22,809 bases of DNA from positions 1 through 22,809 of IMG/VR virus record IMGVR_UViG_3300034117_001898. One strand, given 5' to 3'. The notes under the pieces are model-generated. The model was given only the letters and a program-made list of their open reading frames with translations, did no database searches and was not told where the DNA came from. This DNA comes from a virus. The position numbers and the translations under genes are program-made. Shown here one piece after another: positions 1 through 5,323 of this stretch. The first letter of the stretch is position 1, and each line of letters opens with the position of its first letter.

Positions 1-151
1 CATACAGAGATGGATTCTTGCCTGTTTCTAGTTTCGTTTCATACCAATCTTCAGCAACTTCTCGATCATCAAATTCTTGTTCTTTTCGCTCTGAATCAAA
101 AGTCCAAGTGAGAATATACTTTACAACCCTATTGTTTTTAACTTTCGTCAT
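1..151 (-). CDS. Hypothetical protein, 3' end outside the window
   Basis: An open frame begins with ATG at 149-151 and runs off the left edge with no stop, giving 50 residues that start MTKVKNNRVVKYILTW and are rich in charged residues. I recognise no family. The start overlaps the end of the preceding reading frame (stop at 138-140), a tight packing typical of the window. There is no Shine-Dalgarno sequence. The segment FDSERKEQEFDDREVAEDW recalls the 'W/F...EEA' region of the small paralogous proteins at 485-745 and 14353-14622, but the match is too weak to claim. Confidence 0.6.
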   Translation of the reverse strand, partial: MTKVKNNRVVKYILTWTFDSERKEQEFDDREVAEDWYETKLETGKNPSLY

Positions 152-190
152 AATTTGCTTCAAGAGTATCAGTATGAACTACATCCTTCA

Positions 191-346
191 TTAGTTTTTG
201 AAAGTTTCTTCGCCATTCTTGTTCATAATACAGAATGTGTTTTGCTTATGTATTTCAGCATTAGCAACCAGTAAATCATCTTTCAAATCGTCTATCTTTC
301 CTTGAAGACGTTTAATTTTTGCTTCGTGTTTTTTATCGTCGTTCAT
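191..346 (-). CDS. Small coiled-coil protein, possibly frameshifted
   Basis: The frame from ATG at 344-346 gives 51 residues (MNDDKKHEAKIKRLQGK..., ending NGEETFKN). The first 35 residues form a lysine/leucine heptad-like helix. Near position 230 the coding character moves to another frame: the -1 frame reads LYYEQEWRRNFQKLMKDVV without stops down to a TAA at 138-140. Either the gene ends as given, or it is one protein of about 68 residues interrupted by a 1-base indel. No slippery heptamer is visible at the junction. The family is unknown. Confidence 0.5.
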   Translation of the reverse strand: MNDDKKHEAKIKRLQGKIDDLKDDLLVANAEIHKQNTFCIMNKNGEETFKN

Positions 347-367
347 ACCTAATTATATCAGTGTTCC

Positions 368-481
368 TTAATACCAAAGATCATCATCACTAGCTTTATA
401 GATGATATAGCATACTGCAAATGTTGCCAGAGATGCTAAAACTATTATTGCTATCCACATAATGATTATAGCCATACTCAT
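368..481 (-). CDS. Small single-pass membrane protein (37 aa)
   Basis: ATG at 479-481 lies 3 bases after the TAA of the upstream gene. The product (MSMAIIIMWIAIIVL..., ending KASDDDLWY) has one hydrophobic stretch, about residues 3-28, followed by a short acidic tail. This predicts an inner-membrane peptide of unknown role. A very similar design occurs at 20855-20950 (hydrophobic helix, then KYDDDK), and both sit in runs of small genes. No family is recognised. Confidence 0.6.
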   Translation of the reverse strand: MSMAIIIMWIAIIVLASLATFAVCYIIYKASDDDLWY

Positions 482-484
482 AAT

Positions 485-745
485 TTAATAGTTCATTTTT
501 GGTTGAGGGTCGTTTGTCCAAACAACTTCTTTTCTCTTTTTCTTAGGCTGCATCAACTTATCGATGATTGCCAAAGCTTCTTCTTTAGAATTAAACCAAC
601 TTTTATAATTAGCAACATCGTCAATGCCAAATATAAAGGAGTTATTAAGTATGTCAAACCAGAAGCAGAGAACCTTTCTCTCTACATGATAGATCTCTTT
701 GCTATCAACTCCTAACCTCCTTTTAATTATTCGATACGTTGCCAT
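485..745 (-). CDS. Small protein of a phage-internal paralogous family (copy 1)
   Basis: 86 residues starting MATYRIIKRRLGVDS. I chose the ATG at 743-745 because it lies just after the stop of the upstream gene (750-752); an earlier in-frame ATG at 763 would overlap that gene. The protein shares a pattern with those at 14353-14622 and 19131-19343: an N-terminal (F/Y)RI(V/I)(K/R), a central W.DI segment (first two copies), a 'W....EEA' helix and, in the first two, a C-terminal EVVW. This suggests three diverged copies of one small domain. Function is unknown; no catalytic motif is visible. Confidence 0.75.
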   Translation of the reverse strand: MATYRIIKRRLGVDSKEIYHVERKVLCFWFDILNNSFIFGIDDVANYKSWFNSKEEALAIIDKLMQPKKKRKEVVWTNDPQPKMNY

Positions 746-749
746 AATT

Positions 750-1139
750 TTAGTCTTTGTCACTATAAGCCTCAGCTAGTTTCTTTGCCGCAAGAGCATA
801 CACCTCAAAGAAAGTTTCACGATCTTCTAGTGATAGATCTAACACTCGCTCACCTACAGTCTCTAAGAATGTGTCTTCTTCTTTAGTGCTATAGGTAAGA
901 TCAGCAATCACTATAATATTCTCTTTGCCTTCAAAGCAGTTCTTGTGAATGCTACACATATTTTTTCTGACATAATCTCCATCATTCTCCCACCCAAGAA
1001 CATCAATATATTCTTGCAATTTACCGTATTTACCATTAGGAAAGTACTTAACAATAACCAGTCTATTGTCTACATCCTCTGGAGGTTTACCAATATAGGT
1101 CGGAGGTTGTGCGCCAATGTTGTCAATTCTGATCTTCAT
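750..1139 (-). CDS. Hypothetical protein (129 aa)
   Basis: The start codon at 1137-1139 is 7 bases from the TATAAA hexamer of a promoter-like element, so the mRNA would be practically leaderless. The product starts MKIRIDNIGAQPPTYIG and ends in an acidic helix (LEDRETFFEVYALAAKKLAE). It has two cysteines (CSIHKNC) but no recognised domain. It is the first gene downstream of tRNA-Leu, with the promoter in the gap between them. Confidence 0.75.
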   Translation of the reverse strand: MKIRIDNIGAQPPTYIGKPPEDVDNRLVIVKYFPNGKYGKLQEYIDVLGWENDGDYVRKNMCSIHKNCFEGKENIIVIADLTYSTKEEDTFLETVGERVLDLSLEDRETFFEVYALAAKKLAEAYSDKD

Positions 1140-1146
1140 GATGTGT

Positions 1147-1168
1147 TTTATATTTTAGTTTTTTATTA
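1147..1168 (-). promoter_or_regulatory. Phage promoter-like element for the gene at 750-1139
   Basis: On the minus strand: TAATAAAAAACTA (1168-1156), 3 bases, TATAAA (1152-1147), then 7 bases to the ATG. It lies directly after the CCA end of tRNA-Leu. One of 13 copies with the same layout; see the findings. Confidence 0.8.
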
Positions 1169-1173
1169 ATAGA

Positions 1174-1260
1174 TGGTAGCCACGGTCGGGGTCGAACCGA
1201 CAAGCCGATTAGGGCAACGGATTTTAAGTCCGCAGTGTTTACCAATTTCACCACGTGGCC
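1174..1260 (-). tRNA. tRNA-Leu (anticodon TAA)
   Basis: 87 nt including an encoded CCA (1176-1174). The acceptor stem is GGCCACG/CGTGGCT with a G-U first pair, the D arm is GTG...CAC with AATTGG in the loop, the anticodon loop is CTTAAAA (TAA), there is a long class-II variable arm, and the T arm is GTCGG-TTCGACC-CCGAC. It reads UUA/UUG, codons favoured in an AT-rich genome. It is probably co-transcribed with the small gene ending at 1266. Confidence 0.95.
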
Positions 1261-1265
1261 ATTTA

Positions 1266-1493
1266 TTATTGTTTATTCATCCAATCAATTACATCATGCA
1301 AACCTTCAGATTTATTACCATCTCCATAACTGCAGAAATGTTTTCCTGTGGTTTTTTTACCATGCCAAGGATGTTGATCGGTTTTGGTGTTTTGCCAAGT
1401 ATAGATTTGACCATAAGGTTCATTGTCTTTAGAAACATTGATGAATGTTTTGTTGTTTGAACCTTTCAAACGCTTGCTGTAAGTGAGTCGCAT
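1266..1493 (-). CDS. Hypothetical basic protein (75 aa)
   Basis: Starts MRLTYSKRLKGSNNK and ends HDVIDWMNKQ; rich in K, N, H and G, with two tryptophans and one cysteine. No family is recognised. The start is fixed by the promoter-like element: the hexamer TAACAT at 1505-1500 is followed by 6 bases and the ATG at 1493-1491. The stop lies 5 bases before the 5' end of tRNA-Leu, so the two are likely one transcript. Confidence 0.65.
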   Translation of the reverse strand: MRLTYSKRLKGSNNKTFINVSKDNEPYGQIYTWQNTKTDQHPWHGKKTTGKHFCSYGDGNKSEGLHDVIDWMNKQ

Positions 1494-1499
1494 GTCAGT

Positions 1500-1521
1500 A
1501 TGTTAATCTAGTTTCTAATTA
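1500..1521 (-). promoter_or_regulatory. Phage promoter-like element for the gene at 1266-1493
   Basis: TAATTAGAAACTA (1521-1509), 3 bases, TAACAT (1505-1500), 6 bases, ATG. It overlaps the last codons and TAG stop of tilS (1517-1515). Variant of the consensus with a G inside the A-run. Confidence 0.75.
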
Positions 1522-2150
1522 ATGCAATAGAATTTTTTATAAACAATTTTCTCTAAACCAAAGTTATTAAGATTTGGAAGTATTGAATTTCTAATAAAGT
1601 TTCTTCTGTATTTGGTATCATTGTTTGTAGGATCTTCTACAACAAATTCCCAAAGGTTATTATTATCAATGTAGTCTTTTATATTCGACTTTTTTGTTTT
1701 CAAAAAAGGACGAATCATTTTATGATTATTATTATGAAATTTAGTTGCGATTGGAATGGGTGTGTATTCTGGACAACCTTTTAATGTATTCATCAAATAT
1801 GATTCAACAGCATCATTGAGATGATGACACACAATAATATCTTTGTTTAGACTAGAAAAAAATTTAAGTCTTTCTTTTCTAAGATGATCTTCAATTCCAT
1901 GTTTGACATTATCATTAAAGTTAGTTCTTTTACCCAAGACTAATTTGATATTATGTTGCGAGCAAAATCTTTCAACAACTCTCTGCATTTTTGCATTTGT
2001 TGATTGGAAGTTATGATTGAAGTGACAGGCAGATACTTTATCTTTGTATAACCTTGATAGCAAGTGTAAACATGCTATAGAATCAATTCCTCCACTTACA
2101 GCAACACAAAAATCTTCTTTAGGAATTAATGATCTATCAAGTCTAATCAT
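1515..2150 (-). CDS. tilS: tRNA(Ile)-lysidine synthase TilS
   Basis: PP-loop ATPase that converts C34 of a CAT-anticodon tRNA-Ile to lysidine, so that it reads AUA as Ile. In 211 residues I see the PP-loop SGGIDS (19-24), HFNHN (43-47), HHLNDAVES (109-117, matching the family's HHxDDxxET), a RPFL segment (147-150) and EDPTNNDTKYRRNFIR (172-187, the family's E-D-x-S/T-N...RN.IR). It matches the catalytic core and lacks the C-terminal domains of long TilS proteins. I chose the ATG at 2148-2150, one base after the upstream stop (TGATATG), since it gives the usual 18 residues before the PP-loop; another in-frame ATG at 2204 overlaps the upstream gene by about 50 bases. Two CAT tRNAs or tRNA-like structures lie nearby (6553-6630, 4936-5004). 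Confidence 0.92.
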   Translation of the reverse strand: MIRLDRSLIPKEDFCVAVSGGIDSIACLHLLSRLYKDKVSACHFNHNFQSTNAKMQRVVERFCSQHNIKLVLGKRTNFNDNVKHGIEDHLRKERLKFFSSLNKDIIVCHHLNDAVESYLMNTLKGCPEYTPIPIATKFHNNNHKMIRPFLKTKKSNIKDYIDNNNLWEFVVEDPTNNDTKYRRNFIRNSILPNLNNFGLEKIVYKKFYCIN

Positions 2151-2151
2151 A

Positions 2152-2337
2152 TCAATACATGTTTCCGCTGAACATGTTGCCTTTGGATACATATGTTCCA
2201 TCAACCTTAGTCAATGTATTACTATTTCCATAAAGACTACGAGAAACAATAACACCTCGACTTGAAGGTTTCTTAAACGATTCTGATCTCCAACTGCTTT
2301 TGATTACTTTGATAGGTGCTTTGAATTTGTTTGACAT
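2152..2337 (-). CDS. Hypothetical basic protein upstream of tilS (61 aa)
   Basis: Product MSNKFKAPIKVIKSSWRS... ending VSKGNMFSGNMY, rich in S, K and R; no family is recognised. The start at 2335-2337 is set by the promoter-like element: TATTAT (2349-2344), 6 bases, ATG. A longer frame from 2379 would begin upstream of the promoter and is rejected. The stop is one base from the preferred tilS start, implying translational coupling. Confidence 0.65.
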   Translation of the reverse strand: MSNKFKAPIKVIKSSWRSESFKKPSSRGVIVSRSLYGNSNTLTKVDGTYVSKGNMFSGNMY

Positions 2338-2343
2338 GGCTTT

Positions 2344-2365
2344 ATAATATCTTAGTTTTTTATTA
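2344..2365 (-). promoter_or_regulatory. Phage promoter-like element for the gene at 2152-2337 and tilS
   Basis: TAATAAAAAACTA (2365-2353), 3 bases, TATTAT (2349-2344), 6 bases, ATG at 2337. The motif is read in frame as the last codons (L-I-K-N-stop) of the homing endonuclease, so that gene ends inside the promoter. Confidence 0.8.
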
Positions 2366-3029
2366 GTTTCCAACCACATTTAGTCTGTAGTTGTCTTCCT
2401 TGTTTTAAATGATTGAATGCACCTATAGATAATCCTGTTTTTTTAGACATATCTGTCAAAGATAATTCCAATGTTTCTAAAGTATACACATTAAACCATT
2501 TAATTTTATTGAGTTCGTTTTTTGTTAAACTCATTTTATTTTTAGAATCTTCTTTGTGTGTATAAGATGGTCTGACATATCCTTTTTGTTTTTTTATCTG
2601 CCAACTTTTTTTAGCCCAAGCACTCCTATTTTCTGTTGTAGCTTTTACCATGTTATTTAAATTTTTATTATTATGCCAATATGTTTTTAAAGATTTTGAT
2701 ATTTTTAATTTAGTTTCTTCTGATGGTATACCACCATTACCACCCTCTGTTAGATTATAACCATTAGGAGAAATAGTATTGTGGTTATTTATATAATAAA
2801 TTTCTTTATCGCAACACTCTTTAATTGAATTACAAGTTTCTAAAACTTCCCAATCAAAGTTATCAATACCATACTTACGTATTGCTTGTTTAAAAAGATA
2901 AAAATAATGTTTATTAGAAGGTGAATTTGCTTTACATAAATGCGCTTTCTTTCTTTCTTCTAAAGTTTTTGTAGTATATCCTATATACTGTTTTCCATTA
3001 ATTTTATTAGTAACCATATATACAATCAT
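2352..3029 (-). CDS. GIY-YIG homing endonuclease
   Basis: Free-standing site-specific endonuclease of 225 residues that would cut an allele lacking it and spread by repair. The GIY-YIG domain begins at the N terminus: VYM (3-5) stands for GIY, YIG is at 15-17, followed by an R/E-rich helix (LEERKKAHL) and EVLETC. A NUMOD3-like segment (EGGNGGIPSEETKLKISKS) lies at about residues 95-115, and the C terminus resembles a NUMOD/HTH DNA-binding repeat (SKKTGLSIGAFNHLKQG). Its start overlaps the stop of a 20-codon leader frame (3026-3088), and the bases just upstream form an 11-bp hairpin that would hide the initiation region. The coding sequence is more AT-rich than tilS, consistent with an inserted element. 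Confidence 0.93.
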   Translation of the reverse strand: MIVYMVTNKINGKQYIGYTTKTLEERKKAHLCKANSPSNKHYFYLFKQAIRKYGIDNFDWEVLETCNSIKECCDKEIYYINNHNTISPNGYNLTEGGNGGIPSEETKLKISKSLKTYWHNNKNLNNMVKATTENRSAWAKKSWQIKKQKGYVRPSYTHKEDSKNKMSLTKNELNKIKWFNVYTLETLELSLTDMSKKTGLSIGAFNHLKQGRQLQTKCGWKLIKN

Positions 3030-3088
3030 GCTATATTATTTAGCACAAAAATATAAAAAATAATATAGAGGTTGTTTATTTTAAACAT
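3026..3088 (-). CDS. Putative 20-residue leader peptide before the homing endonuclease
   Basis: ATG at 3086-3088 lies exactly 6 bases after the TATAAC hexamer of a promoter-like element, as for real genes here. The frame (MFKINNLYIIF..., ending FVLNNIA) is hydrophobic, and its TGA overlaps the endonuclease ATG in GCATGATT. An 11-bp inverted repeat lies inside it. It may be a translated leader that opens the hairpin and couples translation to the endonuclease, or a remnant of a displaced gene. The coding status is inferred from position only. Confidence 0.5.
   Translation of the reverse strand: MFKINNLYIIFYIFVLNNIA
3031..3068 (-). promoter_or_regulatory. Hairpin covering the homing endonuclease initiation region
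   Basis: Perfect 11-bp inverted repeat: CTATATTATTT (3068-3058) pairs with AAATAATATAG (3041-3031), with a 16-nt loop. The last paired base is one base from the endonuclease ATG (3029-3027). T4-type homing endonuclease genes are known to be silenced translationally by such hairpins in early transcripts; a similar role here is inference. Confidence 0.6.
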
Positions 3089-3094
3089 CTGATT

Positions 3095-3116
3095 GTTATA
3101 ATCTAGTTTTTATTTG
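3095..3116 (-). promoter_or_regulatory. Phage promoter-like element upstream of the leader peptide
   Basis: AAATAAAAACTA (3115-3104), 3 bases, TATAAC (3100-3095), 6 bases, ATG at 3088. The A-run is one base shorter than the consensus. It lies just after the stop of the 41-residue basic peptide gene. Confidence 0.7.
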
Positions 3117-3123
3117 ATAACAA

Positions 3124-3249
3124 TCACCTCCCTTGCTTGGCATATTTTTTCTTGTAATTTTTTGAATTCTTCAAACGGGAAGATTTCGTTTTGGCATGAA
3201 TTCCTTTTCTCTTAATTCTGTTGTCGTTTTTTGTTGTTTTAGTTTTCAT
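3124..3249 (-). CDS. Small very basic protein (41 aa)
   Basis: ATG at 3247-3249, TGA at 3124-3126. The product (MKTKTTKNDNRIKRKGIHAK..., ending NYKKKYAKQGR) has about 18 Lys/Arg and almost no acidic residues, suggesting binding to nucleic acid or ribosomes. I have an impression of similar KGxHAK...NYKKKY peptides in other phages but cannot verify it. The last codons and stop read GGGAGGTGA, a near-perfect anti-Shine-Dalgarno match with no start codon at a useful distance. It lies between tRNA-Thr and the homing endonuclease leader. Confidence 0.7.
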   Translation of the reverse strand: MKTKTTKNDNRIKRKGIHAKTKSSRLKNSKNYKKKYAKQGR

Positions 3250-3302
3250 AAAGTTATTATATCATTAAAGTTTTAATATGCAAATGTTTTTTATTATAAA
3301 GG

Positions 3303-3377
3303 TGGAGCCGATTGTCAGATTCGAACCAACGACCTACTCATTACAAATGAGTTGCACTACCACTGTGCTAAATCGGC
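3303..3377 (-). tRNA. tRNA-Thr (anticodon TGT)
   Basis: 75 nt with encoded CCA (3305-3303). Acceptor GCCGATT/AATCGGC, anticodon stem ACTCA/TGAGT with loop TTTGTAA (TGT, reads ACA), T arm GTTGG-TTCGAAT with stem CTGAC (one mismatch). Discriminator T. Six bases from tRNA-Asn. Confidence 0.95.
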
Positions 3378-3383
3378 TAAAAA

Positions 3384-3459
3384 TGGCTCCAAAGGTTGGG
3401 ATCGAACCAACGACCTAGAAGTTAACAGCTTCCCGCTCGTTCCACTGAGCTACTTTGGA
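3384..3459 (-). tRNA. tRNA-Asn (anticodon GTT)
   Basis: 76 nt with encoded CCA (3386-3384). Acceptor TCCAAAG/CTTTGGA, D stem GCTC/GAGC, anticodon stem GGAAG/CTTCT with loop CTGTTAA (GTT, reads AAC/AAU), T arm GTTGG-TTCGATC-CCAAC, discriminator G as usual for tRNA-Asn. Confidence 0.95.
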
Positions 3460-3615
3460 GTTAAAAATACTTTCTATTGCTGAAGAAGCTTTGGTCTTAA
3501 AGACACCACTCGTTTATCCTTCTGTCACTTTTCTGCTAGTAGAGGCTCGTCGGAGATTTCCAATCTGCTTTCCCAACATACTTCGGGCGATAAAGACCAC
3601 AATAGAAAAAAGAAA
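3460..3615 (-). other. Gap of 156 bases without a gene, with RNA-like folding
   Basis: Between tRNA-Asn and the 392-residue protein gene, this stretch is less AT-rich than flanking spacers and has no convincing coding frame. On the minus strand GGTCTT near its upstream end can pair with AAGACC near its downstream end. Inside lie a CCC/GGG hairpin and a loop TTGGAAA on a GCAGA/TCTCC stem that mimics a serine anticodon arm. There is no T arm and no CCA. It may be a decayed class-II tRNA or an independent small RNA. Confidence 0.35.
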
Positions 3616-4794
3616 TTATATATCATCTATTACTTGTAATGGAAAATATCCAGATTTATGATTAAAATTTGGATACATTTTTACCATTATTCTTGTAATT
3701 GGCAGTCCGTCTGTTTTTATTTTACCCTTTTCACCATATATTTTTAAATGTTTGTGACAAACTAATAAATCTCTTTTAAAATCACTTAATTTGACCATCT
3801 GACCATTTTCAAACTTTACAATTTTTTGACCATCGAGAATTTCACCATACATTTTGTCGTCATATTGATGTATTTCATTAAACTCTGTATTGAATATATA
3901 CCCATCCCCTGGAATAATAGTGTATATATCATTCTTTTGCATGTTTTCTAGCAGTTTTAATGTCTCATATTGAGACATTTTTTCTTCTAACAGTGGGATA
4001 ATGTTGGCTGTTCCGTTTGAATTTGTAGTGTAATAATACATTGAGATATTTTTAGGTAAATTCAGATATTTAACATAATTCAAAGCTCTATTTTTATCTA
4101 TTTTATTTTTATTTTTTGCTATATCTTCAAAGTTTAAGTTTTTAAGATATTCATATTCATGAATAAAACTTATTTTTCTAGCTTTAATATCCATATAACT
4201 ATTCAAAAGTTTAGGAATATCTGTATTGTAAAATGTATGCATTTTTTCATTTCCTACTATTTTATAAAGATCATGTATACTGCTGTGTTTAATATTACTA
4301 ACATCTACACTGTATTCATATTCACCAGATCTTGTTTTTGGATATAAAAAAATAAAACGTTCTCCGTGCTCATCATCTACTTCTTCTATATAAATTAATT
4401 TGTTTATTTTAGATTCAATATTTTTTAATTTTATATTAATAGTTTTTAATATATTATTTATGCGCTCATCTAAATATTTTTTTCTTTTTTTATATTCTTC
4501 GATTTTATTGTCGTCTAAATCATAATCATCTTCTCTAAAATCATCTATTCCGATTAATATAGCCGTTGGTTTTTTATTTAAATGTTGTAATACTATACCT
4601 TCATTTGAATTATATTCTTTGGTCTTATATTTTATAGATTTATTATCATACATTAAAGTTATTCCATAACCAGTGAATGATTGATTTGGTAATCTTGAAT
4701 CTATGCTCACATTGGTTCCTCTGCGCAACCCATTTTTTAAAATAAATTCTAAGTCATCTTCATTACGTAATGTATGTATGATACCATCAATCAT
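3616..4794 (-). CDS. Unknown protein of the tRNA cluster (392 aa)
   Basis: Starts MIDGIIHTLRNEDDLEFIL; very AT-rich and rich in K, N, I, D and Y. The N terminus (TLRNEDDLEFILKNGLRRG, then NVSIDS and GYGITLMYD) recalls the 'H.T...LE.IL..GL' opening of DarT/RES/ART-like ADP-ribosyltransferase folds, but no complete catalytic set is visible, so this is only a lead. Residues about 95-135 form a charged coiled coil. The C terminus has a short beta-rich stretch (GEILDGQKIVKFENGQMVKL). It is the only large protein gene between the structured RNA at 4835-5312 and tRNA-Asn/Thr. No Shine-Dalgarno site is present. Confidence 0.75.
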   Translation of the reverse strand: MIDGIIHTLRNEDDLEFILKNGLRRGTNVSIDSRLPNQSFTGYGITLMYDNKSIKYKTKEYNSNEGIVLQHLNKKPTAILIGIDDFREDDYDLDDNKIEEYKKRKKYLDERINNILKTINIKLKNIESKINKLIYIEEVDDEHGERFIFLYPKTRSGEYEYSVDVSNIKHSSIHDLYKIVGNEKMHTFYNTDIPKLLNSYMDIKARKISFIHEYEYLKNLNFEDIAKNKNKIDKNRALNYVKYLNLPKNISMYYYTTNSNGTANIIPLLEEKMSQYETLKLLENMQKNDIYTIIPGDGYIFNTEFNEIHQYDDKMYGEILDGQKIVKFENGQMVKLSDFKRDLLVCHKHLKIYGEKGKIKTDGLPITRIMVKMYPNFNHKSGYFPLQVIDDI

Positions 4795-4834
4795 TGTTTT
4801 TATTTAATAAAGCACAATAGAAAAACATAGAAAA

Positions 4835-5312
4835 TGATTTGCCCATAGCATTTCGGCCTACGACTCATCAAGGGCTGTGACTATCTAGGGAACCGCTCCT
4901 AGCAACGTCATACTTTATCGCGCATGAATACGAATTGCGAGGGGAAGGAATTTAACCTTCACTCTAGACTATGGGCCTAGCGATCTCCGTATGATCCCTC
5001 TCGCAAAGTGTTTTCCCCACTACCGAATAATTAACCAAGCGGAGCTTTGATCAATTTGAAGAAACACAGTGACTATTTCATCTTGGTAGCGACTCCAAGC
5101 CTACTTTAATTTATGTCGGATTACGTTTGTCATCATCGGGTTGCTAACCCGCTCTCTGTCAACTCGCTCATTGTAGTGTCTTTGCCTACAATGGCAGGGA
5201 AAAAATGATGGGGTTATTCTCATATCATTATTAAAACCGTGCGCTGTTTAGTATGCATCCATCAAGCGTAGAGGGTATGAGGAGAATAAAGTCGCTAAAC
5301 TCTGCCCCATTG
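4835..5312 (-). ncRNA. Large structured noncoding RNA candidate (about 480 nt)
   Basis: The 534-base gap between two protein genes has no coding frame, is much richer in GC than the usual spacers, and folds extensively on the minus strand. Pairings in order: TGGGG (5309-5305) with CCCCA (5213-5209); TTATTCTC (5289-5282) with GAGAATAA (5221-5214); GTTTAG (5300-5295) with CTAAAC (5251-5246), crossing the previous stem as a possible pseudoknot; CATTGTAG (5193-5186) with CTACAATG (5176-5169); CGGGTT (5151-5146) with AACCCG (5142-5137); CTTGG (5099-5095) with CCAAG (5086-5082); a tRNA-like domain at 5004-4936; CTAGG with CCTAG at 4902-4885; GCCC (4875-4872) with GGGC (4844-4841). Size, complexity and position in a phage tRNA cluster resemble GOLLD and ROOL RNAs, but I cannot confirm membership. 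Ends are approximate. Confidence 0.6.
4936..5004 (-). tRNA. tRNA-like structure with anticodon CAT, degenerate
   Basis: 69 nt without encoded CCA. Acceptor GCGAGAG/CCCTCGC has one A-C mismatch; short D arm; anticodon stem CTAGG/TCTAG with loop CCCATAG (CAT, C instead of T33); 3-nt variable region; T arm GAAGG-TTAAATT-CCTTC with A instead of the invariant C56. The other tRNAs here encode CCA, so this is probably a tRNA-mimicking domain of the large RNA or a decayed gene. If charged it could be a tRNA-Ile(CAT) substrate of TilS. Confidence 0.4.
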
Positions 5313-5323
5313 AAAATTATTAA

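Noticed and set aside
1173-1460. Plus-strand open frame over tRNA-Leu and the small gene beside it
   Set aside because: It reads through a clear tRNA and is antisense to a gene with a promoter-like element; a shadow frame.
4841-4880. Hammerhead ribozyme, from TTGATGAG...GGCCGAAA and GCCC/GGGC
   Set aside because: The core needs CUGANGA and GAAA flanked by three paired stems. Here the C before UGA is displaced by an extra U, stem II has an extra base before GAAA, and two extra bases separate GAAA from the CTATGGGC pairing. Three deviations in a highly conserved core are too many.
5100-5170. Plus-strand tRNA-Ser(GCT) from the stem-loop CGGG-TTGCTAA-CCCG
   Set aside because: No acceptor stem, no T arm with TTCRA, no CCA; every other RNA gene here is on the minus strand.
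5276-5310. RNase P RNA start on the plus strand, from GAGAATAAAGTCGC
   Set aside because: Only a loose match to the GAGGAAAGUCC region, on the wrong strand relative to all other genes, and the following sequence is a protein gene.
4860-5312. A second group I intron, from ATAGTCAC segments that look like a P7 strand
   Set aside because: No matching P7 5' strand, no P4-P6 joining sequence like AATGCCGAGCCAAG, and no split tRNA whose halves would be joined.
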